A stretch of DNA of 53,483 nucleotides, from positions 1-53,483 of the forward strand of contig RECM01000161.1 of assembly GCA_007694035.1 (NCBI GenBank), in the 5' to 3' direction. Below are positions 17,892 through 26,681 of this stretch, piece after piece (the first letter of the stretch is position 1; each line of letters opens with the position of its first letter). Source of the stretch: Balneolaceae bacterium. GTDB lineage: Bacteria; Bacteroidota; Rhodothermia; Balneolales; Cyclonatronaceae. The notes beneath the pieces were generated by a model. The model made no database searches. It was not told where the DNA came from and worked only from the letters and a program-made list of their open reading frames with translations. The translations under genes and the position numbers were made by a program.

Positions 17892-17907
17892 CGGCAAATA
17901 ACGGGCT
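17892..17907 (+). promoter_or_regulatory. Weak sigma-54 promoter candidate of the flhB operon
   Basis: CGGCAAATAACGGGCT has the invariant GG and GC elements 10 bp apart (GG 17893-17894, GC 17905-17906) and 39 bp before the flhB ATG. The surrounding consensus bases fit poorly. It gains weight only because the divergent flgF operon and the flgB operon have clear sigma-54 promoters. Confidence 0.35.
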
Positions 17908-17945
17908 CTGAAAAGATTGGTATCATTTTTGATGAGAGAACGAGT

Positions 17946-19025
17946 ATGTCAGAAAAACCATCAGAACAAGACAAGACGGAAGAACCAACCGAGCAGAAGA
18001 TCAAGAAAGCACGGGAGGAAGGAAATGTAAGCCGCAGTACTGAAGTATCTTCGGTCATGCTGCTCGTCATGGCCACGCTAATTCTCTATTATTCGGGAGG
18101 CTGGATGTACAGCAGAGCTGATATGCTATTCGAATATTTCTTTCTCACATCGGCACAACCAATATATAATATCGAGAACGCCGGCGATTCATTATACATC
18201 GCTCTCACTTATGGTTTTCAAATCCTGATGCCTCTGCTTATCGTACTTTCGATTACAGCCCTGATTGTTAATGTTGCACAGACCGGGCCGGTTTGGGCGG
18301 GCAAGAAGATCGCTTTTAAAGGAAACCGCATCGACCCCATTAAAGGGTTCGGAAAATTATTCGCCATGAAAAGTGTGGTAGAGCTGGCAAAAGGAATTGT
18401 CAAGATCCTGATTGTTGGTTCCATCATTTATTTTACCGTCAGGGGCGAAATTTTGAATTTCATCTCCTTCAGCATTAAACCGATAGGTATCACCCTTGCT
18501 GAAACAGGTGAATATATTTTAAACATTCTGGTCAGGATTTTGGCTGCACTAATTGTTCTGTCGGCACTTGACGCATTGTACCAGCGTTTTCAGCACCGCA
18601 AGGAACTTAAAATGACCCGGCAGGAAGTTCGTGATGAAAACAAACAGATGGAGGGAGATCCGCACATCAAAGGGAAAAGACGACAATTCGCTATGCAGTT
18701 TTCGCGCGGCAAGCGACTGGATCATGCTATTTTGAGTTCGGATGTTGTTGTTACCAACCCCACCCATTATGCAGTTGCATTGCGTTACGACCCCGACAAT
18801 GATGCTGTACCAATATTGATGGTTAAAGGCATGCGAAAACGAGCTCTCAGGATAAAAGAAATGGCCTGGAAATATGATGTGCCTGTTTATGAAGACCCTC
18901 CTACAGCAAGGGCTCTTTACGCGCTTGGGCAAGAAGACGAACCTATACCGGACGCCCTCTATATGGCTGTGGCCGAGATACTTGCTTATGTATTTAAAAT
19001 GAAACAGGAAAATGAGATAAACTAA
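17946..19025 (+). CDS. flhB: Flagellar export switch protein FlhB
   Basis: FlhB is a membrane component of the export gate that changes substrate specificity from hook to filament proteins by self-cleavage. The 359-residue product has the family N terminus (EQDKTEEPTEQKIKKAREEG), four membrane segments within about 32-220, and the autocleavage motif NPTH in SSDVVVTNPTHYAVALRY (about residue 275). It heads flhB-flhA-flhF-(78 aa protein)-fliA, divergent from flgF. Confidence 0.96.
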   Translation: MSEKPSEQDKTEEPTEQKIKKAREEGNVSRSTEVSSVMLLVMATLILYYSGGWMYSRADMLFEYFFLTSAQPIYNIENAGDSLYIALTYGFQILMPLLIVLSITALIVNVAQTGPVWAGKKIAFKGNRIDPIKGFGKLFAMKSVVELAKGIVKILIVGSIIYFTVRGEILNFISFSIKPIGITLAETGEYILNILVRILAALIVLSALDALYQRFQHRKELKMTRQEVRDENKQMEGDPHIKGKRRQFAMQFSRGKRLDHAILSSDVVVTNPTHYAVALRYDPDNDAVPILMVKGMRKRALRIKEMAWKYDVPVYEDPPTARALYALGQEDEPIPDALYMAVAEILAYVFKMKQENEIN

Positions 19026-19029
19026 ACTT

Positions 19030-21126
19030 ATGCAAAGCGATCCTTCAAAAAGTTTTCTATCAAACATGCTTGGCCGGAGCGATGTGCTGGTATCGTCCAG
19101 TATCATTCTTGTGCTGATGATAATGATTGTACCGATACCACCGGCGGCGTTGGATTTTCTGCTGGCTGCAAGTATTTCTTTATCATTGCTGGTTCTTCTG
19201 GTGGCTTTTTACACTCTCAAACCACTCGAATTTGCCGTATTTCCGGGTATGTTGCTCATATTGACTCTATTTCGCCTTTCTCTGAATATTGCAACGACCC
19301 GTCTGATTCTTGGTGAGGCCTATGCGGGTGAAGTGATTCAGGCTTTTGGATCATTTATGGTTCAAGGTAATTTGGTTATCGGAATTATCATATTCGCGGT
19401 TCTTGTGATCATTAATTTTATTGTAATTACGAAAGGTGCAACCAGAATAGCCGAGGTGGCGGCCAGATTCACCCTTGACGCCATGCCCGGCAAACAGATG
19501 GCTATTGATGCCGACCTCAACGCGGGTTTACTCACTGAGCAGGAGGCTCGGAAAAGGCGTGATGAGATCTCCAGAGAGAGCGATTTTTATGGGGCTATGG
19601 ATGGGGCCAGTAAGTTTGTGAGGGGAGATGTGGTCGCTTCACTGCTCATCACTTTCATCAATATTATTGGCGGGTTGATTATAGGTACGATGCAACAGGG
19701 AATGAGTATTGGCGATGCGGCCCGAATATATTCTATGCTAACCATAGGTGATGGTCTTGTTTCACAGATTCCGGCATTACTCATCTCTACCGGTGCTGGA
19801 ATCATCGTTACCAGGGCTGCTGCCGAGGGTAACCTCGGCAATGAAATACGTACCCAGCTTACCGGAAACCCCAGAACACTGGCACTTGCTTCAGTATTTG
19901 TAATTATAATCGGACTGATTCCGGGTTTACCGATTTTTCCATTCCTTGCCATATCTGGTCTCATGTTGTACGGATCATGGACCCTGAATAAAAAACAGAT
20001 GGAGGAGGATGAAATCAGAAACGAAGTTTCAGCTGTTAGTACCGATGAACCGGAGAAGATAGAAGAGTTTCTCCTTATAGATGTTCTTGAAATCGAAATC
20101 GGTTACAGTCTTATACCTGTAGTTGAAACGGAACATGGAGGGGATCTGCTTGAGCGTGTAAGCTCACTCCGCAGACAACTTGCTATTGAACTGGGCATTG
20201 TACTGCCGCCTATCAGAATTCGTGATAACGTGCAGCTTGAGTCGAACGAATATACGTTAAGAATGCGCGGTGTGGAGCTGGGTAAAGGCGAGTTATTACC
20301 TGGTTATCATCTTGCACTTATACCTTCTGGCTTTGATATCGAATTACAGGGAATAAAAACAAAGGATCCCACTTTTGGAATGGACGCTGTTTGGGTGAAC
20401 AAAAATAATAAAAGTCAGGCCGAAAAATACGGACTAACTATTATAGAGGCAGGCGCTGTAGTCACTACACATCTGAGTGAAGTCGTTAAACGGAACGCCC
20501 ATAAACTGATTGACCGGCAAATGACTCATAAACTGATTGAAAATGTTAAAGAAACGGCACCGGCCCTCGTAAGTGAATTGATACCCGATGGCCTGAAACT
20601 GGGCGAGGTTCAAAAAGTACTTAAGAAACTACTCCGCGAAAAAGTACCTGTCAGGGATCTGATAACGATACTTGAAACGCTTGCCGACTATCAAAGTCAA
20701 ACCAAAAATTGTGATGTACTCACTGAATATGTGAGAGCTGCACTTTCCGATACCATAACCAGCCAATACAAGGATTTTGAAGGAAATGTACAGGTTGTTG
20801 TTCTATCAAGTGATCTCGAATCGCGACTGCTGAATTCCGCGCAACAAGGTAGTTTAAGTTCAAGCACACTTGGCCTCACTCCTGATCAGGTTGAAAAACT
20901 CTATATCACCTGCTCAAAATCTTTCGAAAAAATGATTAAACAAGACCTTGAACCGGTTTTGTTGACCTCTCCTGTACTAAGAGCCACTATCTATGATTTT
21001 CTGAATCCTGTTCTGCCCGATGTAGCTGTGCTCTCTTACAACGATATCAGCCTCGACACACAGATAAAGAAATTTGACAGGGTCGTTCTTGAACACCAAA
21101 TCACTGAAACAGCAACAATGCCATGA
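19030..21126 (+). CDS. flhA: Flagellar export gate protein FlhA
   Basis: FlhA is the large nonameric gate of the export apparatus; its cytoplasmic domain docks chaperone-cargo complexes. The 698-residue product has about eight membrane helices in the first 320 residues, including the FHIPEP-type signature region (FRLSLNIATTRLILGEAYAG; RFTLDAMPGKQMAIDADLNA). The C-terminal cytoplasmic domain (about 340-690) is complete. The flhF-like gene overlaps its stop by 4 bp (ATGA). Confidence 0.97.
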   Translation: MQSDPSKSFLSNMLGRSDVLVSSSIILVLMIMIVPIPPAALDFLLAASISLSLLVLLVAFYTLKPLEFAVFPGMLLILTLFRLSLNIATTRLILGEAYAGEVIQAFGSFMVQGNLVIGIIIFAVLVIINFIVITKGATRIAEVAARFTLDAMPGKQMAIDADLNAGLLTEQEARKRRDEISRESDFYGAMDGASKFVRGDVVASLLITFINIIGGLIIGTMQQGMSIGDAARIYSMLTIGDGLVSQIPALLISTGAGIIVTRAAAEGNLGNEIRTQLTGNPRTLALASVFVIIIGLIPGLPIFPFLAISGLMLYGSWTLNKKQMEEDEIRNEVSAVSTDEPEKIEEFLLIDVLEIEIGYSLIPVVETEHGGDLLERVSSLRRQLAIELGIVLPPIRIRDNVQLESNEYTLRMRGVELGKGELLPGYHLALIPSGFDIELQGIKTKDPTFGMDAVWVNKNNKSQAEKYGLTIIEAGAVVTTHLSEVVKRNAHKLIDRQMTHKLIENVKETAPALVSELIPDGLKLGEVQKVLKKLLREKVPVRDLITILETLADYQSQTKNCDVLTEYVRAALSDTITSQYKDFEGNVQVVVLSSDLESRLLNSAQQGSLSSSTLGLTPDQVEKLYITCSKSFEKMIKQDLEPVLLTSPVLRATIYDFLNPVLPDVAVLSYNDISLDTQIKKFDRVVLEHQITETATMP

Positions 21127-22889
21127 CCATAAAACGCATATACGGAAATACGCTCTCTGAAGCGCGCGAGCGAGCCAGGAATCATTACGGGCAAAAGATA
21201 ATTTTGCTCGAAGCTTCTGAGGCAACAGCCCAGAGCAGTGCATTCATTTCGATTATGATCGATGAGGATTCCGATTCATTGGCTTCAAATAACCTGTTGG
21301 CTAAATCAACCAATGGAACTGACAACATTACAGCCTTAACCAGATCTGATGTATCACCGAACGGAATTAATACTGATCATAGAGCAGGCTCCAAAGATAC
21401 CATTCCCCGCAAATGGTCAAAATCTTACCTGATTGGCGACAATGGGCTGGAAGTTTCCGTTTTGCCGTCAAGTACACAATCCGGCAAAAAGGCATTCAAA
21501 CCTCATGTTGTCAATAAAAAAAGTAACAGCGGCAATTATCCGCGCGAAACCAAACCTGCGGCTTCAGCCCAGCCCATAACCCAAGCGCACCCTGCCGCAC
21601 TTTCCAATAACAATATTAATCTGCTGAAGTCTGCTTTTAATAAAACATACAGCATTTATTCTACGCTTTTAAAAAAAATCCATGGCAAATATACACCACG
21701 TACAGATGGACCGGTAATTAAAGCCGGCATTAAATCAGGTGGTATTATTTCGGGCCGTTCCGGTGTTGATAATAACCATACATGTTCACTACCTGAAAAT
21801 GGGCATGTTAAGGACCCAGTCACTTCCCAATTCGATACCACTGCAGACGCTTTAGTAGGAAAAGTTGCAGATAATACGGCTTTGGCTTCCTTGCAACCGA
21901 CTTCTGCCGAGAACAAGAGCGACAATGAAACCCCTGCAGCCGATCTGTCTGCAAAGTCACATACTGGTGCTGGATCACAAGTCAATATAACTTCTCAAAA
22001 AAATATCCCTGATGCTGAACAGGTCGATTCCAGGCTGGAAAACGGTACTGCTTCGAAAATAATTATTTCCGAAAAAGTAATATCCCCCGGGAACGGAGCT
22101 TATCAGAATCTCGAAAATGCACTGGTATTGTCTGGATTTACATCCGATTTCGCTCATCACCTGATTGAGACAGTAAGCGGGAATCGCAGTAACGTAAGTT
22201 ACAGCGACATACGATGGCATCTGGAATCAACACTTTCCAAACAGTTTATTATCGAAGAGAGCGCCCTGGAACTGTTTACCGGCTTGCCCGGATGCGGCCG
22301 TACATCACTGATTAATGCAATTTTTAAGCATCCCTCAGTATCACCTGCTGTCGATCAAATAGTAATTGATATGAATTCTGAAGACAGCTGGCAACCCGGC
22401 AGCGGGAACAAATCAAAAAAAGGAAGCGCTGTAAATGAAGGCAGGTACCCAAAAGGTGTACGCGTTATCCATCAAACCGGTAAATCTGGTAAAAAGCTAT
22501 CAATGCCAGTTAATAATACCCGTTTTTATAAGCAGAAGATGCTACTGGATGCATCAGCCCTTTCACTTACAGATAACGCAAATAATCAGGTTTTCGAGTC
22601 GCTGGCAGAATATCTGACCTACCCGGGCGCTATTCTTCACGTAGTGATCGATTCAAACACTGACTATCGCATTTTTGAACGTCTTTGCATAGCCCGGCAC
22701 TGGGCATCAACGGTTCGCTATTCGTTTACCCGTCTTGAAACACCGGAAAATGCGGCAAAAGTGCTTCAATTTACTTATGAGAATAAAGTACATGCTGGTT
22801 ATCTGTCAAGTAATGGAAAACATGTCGGAACCGGTATTCACTTCATTTTAAGGAAACTGGATTCAGCCTTCCGTGAAACAATCATTTAA
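21123..22889 (+). CDS. flhF: FlhF-like protein with degenerate GTPase motifs
   Basis: FlhF is an SRP-type GTPase that marks where a flagellum is built. Evidence here is the N-terminal FlhF block (TIKRIYGNTLSEARERARNH), the place after flhA, and the C-terminal alignment (TRLETPENAAKVL, then YLSSNGKHVGTGIHFILR). The nucleotide motifs are altered. The P-loop at 387-394 reads GLPGCGRT, with Arg in place of the essential Lys. The DTAG motif reads DASA (476-479). TKLDE reads TRLET (536-540). Residues about 50-325 form a long, polar, low-complexity linker, making the protein 588 residues against the usual 350-450. I infer a structural, non-GTPase FlhF. The ATG overlaps the flhA stop. Confidence 0.8.
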   Translation: MTIKRIYGNTLSEARERARNHYGQKIILLEASEATAQSSAFISIMIDEDSDSLASNNLLAKSTNGTDNITALTRSDVSPNGINTDHRAGSKDTIPRKWSKSYLIGDNGLEVSVLPSSTQSGKKAFKPHVVNKKSNSGNYPRETKPAASAQPITQAHPAALSNNNINLLKSAFNKTYSIYSTLLKKIHGKYTPRTDGPVIKAGIKSGGIISGRSGVDNNHTCSLPENGHVKDPVTSQFDTTADALVGKVADNTALASLQPTSAENKSDNETPAADLSAKSHTGAGSQVNITSQKNIPDAEQVDSRLENGTASKIIISEKVISPGNGAYQNLENALVLSGFTSDFAHHLIETVSGNRSNVSYSDIRWHLESTLSKQFIIEESALELFTGLPGCGRTSLINAIFKHPSVSPAVDQIVIDMNSEDSWQPGSGNKSKKGSAVNEGRYPKGVRVIHQTGKSGKKLSMPVNNTRFYKQKMLLDASALSLTDNANNQVFESLAEYLTYPGAILHVVIDSNTDYRIFERLCIARHWASTVRYSFTRLETPENAAKVLQFTYENKVHAGYLSSNGKHVGTGIHFILRKLDSAFRETII

Positions 22890-22912
22890 ACTTTAAGTTA
22901 AATATTTTTAAT

Positions 22913-23149
22913 ATGGCGACGTTCATTCAACAACTGTTTATACTGATCGCACTTGGTGTATTTGTATCCAACACCTTTCAGGGAGCCGATGTACTAATAG
23001 CTACTTTTAGAAGTACTCTTGTTTTCATTTCACTGTTAATCGGCAGCCGTGTATGTATCTGGGTGTACCGGATCATTGTGCAGCGACAGATAAATACCAC
23101 GGCGGAGAGTGCAGATCAGACCGAGACCAATAAAACCCCTGTGATATGA
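22913..23149 (+). CDS. Small membrane protein between flhF-like and fliA
   Basis: I do not recognise a family. The 78-residue product has two likely membrane helices (FIQQLFILIALGVFVSN and FRSTLVFISLLIGSRVCIWV) and a polar 25-residue tail (QRQINTTAESADQTETNKTP). Its last codons overlap the fliA ATG (ATGA), so the two are translationally coupled. It occupies the slot where most flhA-flhF-fliA operons carry flhG (fleN), but shares nothing with that MinD-type ATPase. A role in flagellar placement or number is speculation from position. Confidence 0.7.
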   Translation: MATFIQQLFILIALGVFVSNTFQGADVLIATFRSTLVFISLLIGSRVCIWVYRIIVQRQINTTAESADQTETNKTPVI

Positions 23150-23922
23150 AACAGGGTGTATCTTTACAGGAGCTGGTTGATGCCTATTGTTCGGAACCGA
23201 CCGATAGTCTGCGACATACTATTATTGAGAAATCAACACCACTGGTAAGGAGTATCGCGGGTAAAATTAACCGACCCAACCATCCTCTCTGTGAATTTGA
23301 GGATATTGAAAGTGCTGGAATTATGGGGCTTATTCAGGCTTTAAACAGCTATAATCCGGAGAACAATAATCAGTTCAATACGTACGCTTACTATCGGATT
23401 CGTGGCAGCATAATTGATTATCTGCGGAAAATCGATGCGTTACCCCGATCCCACCGTTCCGGCCTGGGAAAGGTTCAGGAGACAATGGATCATCTGCAGC
23501 AGAAGCTTGGCAGGAACCCAACCGATGAAGAGATTGCAACTTATCTGAATATTCCAGTACAGGAATACCTGAAACTTCTGGTCGATGTACAGCAACGGGC
23601 CATATTATCACTTCACAGTTCGTCGGGCGATATGGAGTCGGGGGGTGATCTTTTCACGCAGATTCATGACTTTGAAAGCCCTTCGCCAGACAGCCGACTC
23701 GATAACAGTGAAACGCTGAAGCTTCTGGAACATCATCTTTTGCAGCTCAAAGAGCGTGATCGCCTTATTGTCACACTATATTACTATGAAGACCTTACCC
23801 TGAGCGAGATTGGTCTTGTTGTTGGCGTTACTGAAGCCAGGATCTCTCAAATATTGGGGCAAACACTCCTCAAGTTAAAGAGTGTACTGAAAAAAAAGAT
23901 TGACGTATATTCGGAACTATAA
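23146..23922 (+). CDS. fliA: Flagellar sigma factor FliA (sigma-28)
   Basis: FliA directs RNA polymerase to late flagellar promoters. The 258-residue product has sigma region 2 (about 10-90; FNTYAYYRIRGSIIDYLRKI continuing with DALPRS, the FliA/WhiG hallmark), region 3 (about 105-150; KLGRNPTDEEIATYLNIPVQ) and region 4 (about 190-250; ERDRLIVTLYYYEDLTLSEI continuing with GLVVGVTEARISQI). Its predicted targets in this window are the four TAAG-N14-NCCGATAA promoters. The start overlaps the preceding small gene by 4 bp. The downstream neighbour, fliR, is convergent. Confidence 0.95.
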   Translation: MKQGVSLQELVDAYCSEPTDSLRHTIIEKSTPLVRSIAGKINRPNHPLCEFEDIESAGIMGLIQALNSYNPENNNQFNTYAYYRIRGSIIDYLRKIDALPRSHRSGLGKVQETMDHLQQKLGRNPTDEEIATYLNIPVQEYLKLLVDVQQRAILSLHSSSGDMESGGDLFTQIHDFESPSPDSRLDNSETLKLLEHHLLQLKERDRLIVTLYYYEDLTLSEIGLVVGVTEARISQILGQTLLKLKSVLKKKIDVYSEL

Positions 23923-23955
23923 GAGCCGGGCTAAAATTAATCCTGTTAACGTATG

Positions 23956-24738
23956 TCAATTCCCCGACACAGCCTCCAGTAAAAGGGATATATAATGTGC
24001 CAGCCGGTCGAACATGATTTCGAACGCAAAAGGCAGAAACGGTATAACTGCCACAAAAACGAGCAGCCCAACACCTACTTTAACAGGCAGCGATATGAAA
24101 AAGATGTTTGCCTGGGGCATGATTCTGGCAAAGATTGCAAATGACATATCGATAAGAAAAAGGATAACAATAAACGGAGCTGCCAGTTGAAACCCTATCA
24201 AAAACAGGTATGTGGTCATTTCAATGAATAACGGAGTGGCAAGTTCAGCCTGAATTGTGCCTACAGGAACTACTTCAAAACTCCACATCATTGCCTTGAG
24301 GTACATTGCGTCGCCGCCAACATGCAAAAAAACCAGTAAACCAAGCAGTGCAAGTACCTGATTGACTACTCCCCCCTGATCACGGGTCATTGGATCTACA
24401 ATACTTGCAAAACTCAACGCCATTTTAAGACTTATTATTTGTCCGCTCATCTGTATTCCTGCAAATATAATCTGACCGGCCAGGCCCATAGTAATACCAA
24501 CAAGCGACTCTTTAACAACGAGAATAATCACATCCAGAAATCCCATGTTCATATTAACTGCCGAGATTTCGACCGGGATAACCGGGAACAGGCAAAAGCC
24601 AAGTACCAGACCGGTAAACACTTTTACCCTGACCGGGAATACCCCTGCGCTGAAGAATGGCGCTGTGAGCATGAGGCTGGTTATCCTGATCAGCACCATA
24701 AATGCCCCGATCAGATATTCGCCGGTCAGAAAGTCCAT
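23956..24738 (-). CDS. fliR: Flagellar export gate protein FliR
   Basis: FliR forms the export gate with FliP and FliQ. The 260-residue hydrophobic protein has about six membrane helices and the family elements RITSLMLTAPFFSAGVFPVR (near residue 18), QIIFAGIQMSGQIISLKMAL (about 87) and FARIMPQANIFFISLPVKVG (about 200). It is the last gene of the 17 kb operon from flgB, directly after fliQ. The 3' end converges with fliA across 33 bp without a clear terminator. Confidence 0.95.
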   Translation of the reverse strand: MDFLTGEYLIGAFMVLIRITSLMLTAPFFSAGVFPVRVKVFTGLVLGFCLFPVIPVEISAVNMNMGFLDVIILVVKESLVGITMGLAGQIIFAGIQMSGQIISLKMALSFASIVDPMTRDQGGVVNQVLALLGLLVFLHVGGDAMYLKAMMWSFEVVPVGTIQAELATPLFIEMTTYLFLIGFQLAAPFIVILFLIDMSFAIFARIMPQANIFFISLPVKVGVGLLVFVAVIPFLPFAFEIMFDRLAHYISLLLEAVSGN

Positions 24739-24742
24739 TTTA

Positions 24743-25012
24743 TTATTTGGCTATAGATGGGATGAAATCGAAAATTCGCTGCGTAAAATCAATCGACGCC
24801 TGAAGCATAAATCCGAATAGAAGGAACAAAACAACTACAACTACAACCATTTTTGGGATGTAACTGAGTGTCATCTCCTGAATGGTTGTCGCTGCCTGAA
24901 GAATTGCGATAACCAAACCAACAACAAGTGCTGCTATTAGTACGGGGCCTGATAAAACGACCGTCATTTTAAGGGCTTCCTGAAGCCAGTAGATACCGGT
25001 ATCAATATTCAT
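24743..25012 (-). CDS. fliQ: Flagellar export gate protein FliQ
   Basis: FliQ is the small export-gate subunit with two membrane helices. The 89-residue product matches family length and pattern (YWLQEALKMTVVLSGPVLIA, GLVIAILQAATTIQEMTLSY, IPKMVVVVVVLFLLFGFML). It lies between fliP (9 bp) and fliR (4 bp). Confidence 0.95.
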   Translation of the reverse strand: MNIDTGIYWLQEALKMTVVLSGPVLIAALVVGLVIAILQAATTIQEMTLSYIPKMVVVVVVLFLLFGFMLQASIDFTQRIFDFIPSIAK

Positions 25013-25021
25013 AATAAATGG

Positions 25022-25774
25022 TTAATTAAAGCTTCTGATCAATGATTCTACCAGCAGGTACCACCCATCAACAAGAACAAAGATGAGTATTTTAAAAGGC
25101 AGGGAAACCAGTACAGGCGGCAGAAAAATAATACCCATTGCCAGCAAGATGGAAGCCACAACAAGGTCTATTACAAGAAAGGGCAAGTAAACCATAAACC
25201 CGATCTGAAAAGCTATTCGCAACTCACTGATAATATATGCTGGTACCACAACATGAAGTGGCAAATCGTCAATTGATTCCACCGAGCGCATGTCTGCAAG
25301 ATCCATGAACATGAGAATGTCGCGCTCTCGTGTTTGTTTTACCATGAACTCCTTTAATGGCAGACTGCCCAAATTGAAGGCTTCTGTCTGAGTAATCTCA
25401 TCTTCAAGATAGGGTTGTATTGCGAGCTCATTTATATTGTTAAAAGTTGGGGCCATTATAAAAAAGGTCATAAATAGCGCCAGACCGATCAGAACCTGGT
25501 TTGGAGGTGATTGCTGAACACCCAATGCCATCCTCAGAAAAAAGAAAACAACTATGATACGCGTGAAGCTGGTCATCATAGTCACAAACGCTGGTCCAAA
25601 GGTGAGTATAGTGATAAACAGCAGGGTCTGAATGGCCAGCGAATACTCACCATCGCCCTCAGAAGGGGTAATACTCAGATCAACCTGTGGGAGCCCCGCT
25701 ACCTGTGCTGCCACAGGTTCAATGCACCCGATCAGAACAATAATCAGAGAACCAAAAAAAATCAGTTTTTTCAT
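25022..25774 (-). CDS. fliP: Flagellar export gate protein FliP
   Basis: FliP forms the core of the export pore. The 250-residue product has a cleavable signal sequence (about 1-23), four membrane helices and the family blocks SFTRIIVVFFFLRMALGVQQ and SPPNQVLIGLALFMTFFIMA. It also has the FMVYLPFLVIDLVVASILLA and MGIIFLPPVLVSLPFKILIF segments near the C terminus. It overlaps the FliO-like gene by 4 bp. Confidence 0.96.
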   Translation of the reverse strand: MKKLIFFGSLIIVLIGCIEPVAAQVAGLPQVDLSITPSEGDGEYSLAIQTLLFITILTFGPAFVTMMTSFTRIIVVFFFLRMALGVQQSPPNQVLIGLALFMTFFIMAPTFNNINELAIQPYLEDEITQTEAFNLGSLPLKEFMVKQTRERDILMFMDLADMRSVESIDDLPLHVVVPAYIISELRIAFQIGFMVYLPFLVIDLVVASILLAMGIIFLPPVLVSLPFKILIFVLVDGWYLLVESLIRSFN

Positions 25775-26337
25775 TTCAGTTTAAACCCTTTTTTATGAAT
25801 TAAATCGGCAAACACACTACTTGATTGTTCAGTGGCCATTTTTTTTGATATATCGGGTTTAGTTCCCACCCATTCCGAGAGTTGATATCTGTGCAACAGG
25901 GTAATCTGGCCACCTGTTACGCCCAATACCCATATTTCATTATTTATGCTCAGTATTGTTAGCTGATGATTTGTGCCAAGCGCGATGTTTTCTATTATAT
26001 CGGCTGAACTTTTGGCGGCAACACCTGCAAACTGGTTTCTATTGTAGACCCAGAAACCGGCACCAACTAATACCAGCATCAATAAAAAAGCGCCCAAAAT
26101 TCCTTTTGTGCCATACCCACGATCAGATGACGTACGCGAATCTTCAGGGGAACCAGTATCTGACTGCCTTTCAATAAACTCAAGCCGGCTGGTGTCTACA
26201 ATTTCCTGCCTGTCTTTGGCAGGGTTGCTTGACAAAGTAATTACAAACCAAAGGCCCATAAGAACTACTGCAAGCAAGAGCGAAAAACGCATAAGGTTTT
26301 TGGGCTCGACCGGTAAATTCTGAGTAGGATTCCACAT
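25771..26337 (-). CDS. fliO: FliO-like export apparatus assembly protein
   Basis: FliO helps FliP oligomerise. This 188-residue product sits exactly between fliN and fliP, where fliO is expected. It has a membrane helix near the N terminus (FSLLLAVVLMGLWFVITLSS), a second at about 79-97 (ILGAFLLMLVLVGAGFWVY), then a small soluble FliO-like domain (ALGTNHQLTILSINNEIWVL, HRYQLSEW). Two membrane helices are more than the usual one, and the name rests mainly on position and the C-terminal pattern. Its ATG overlaps the fliN stop by one base. Confidence 0.75.
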   Translation of the reverse strand: MWNPTQNLPVEPKNLMRFSLLLAVVLMGLWFVITLSSNPAKDRQEIVDTSRLEFIERQSDTGSPEDSRTSSDRGYGTKGILGAFLLMLVLVGAGFWVYNRNQFAGVAAKSSADIIENIALGTNHQLTILSINNEIWVLGVTGGQITLLHRYQLSEWVGTKPDISKKMATEQSSSVFADLIHKKGFKLK

Positions 26338-26681
26338 CAGGGCAGTCGGTCTATGCGTTCTTTTGCAGAAAGAAGGCTGGTAAGTCTGATCCCGAAATGC
26401 TCATCTATCACAACTACTTCGCCTTTGGCGATTAGATGACCGTTTACCATTATGTCTACCGGCTCGCCTGCCATTTTATTCAATTCAATTACAGAGCCCT
26501 TCGAAAGCCTTAGAATGTCTTTAACAGACTTATTAACCCGGCCAAGTTCAACGGTAACAACCATCGCGACATCCTTCAGGATATCGATATTTTGTGCTGT
26601 GGATGTCAAATCGATATCTTCACCTTCGGCAAGTTCATCGAAAACCACAGGTGTTCCAGTAATTTTCTCTTTATCACTCAT
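26337..26681 (-). CDS. fliN: Flagellar switch protein FliN
   Basis: FliN forms the lower C-ring. The 114-residue product has an acidic, polar N-terminal 35 residues and the SpoA domain (about 40-112; [20 protein letters not shown], then [20 protein letters not shown] and [18 protein letters not shown]). I chose the ATG at 26681 since it overlaps the fliM stop by 8 bp and has AAGGAAA upstream. A start at 26702 would add seven residues. Confidence 0.93.
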   Translation of the reverse strand: MSDKEKITGTPVVFDELAEGEDIDLTSTAQNIDILKDVAMVVTVELGRVNKSVKDILRLSKGSVIELNKMAGEPVDIMVNGHLIAKGEVVVIDEHFGIRLTSLLSAKERIDRLP

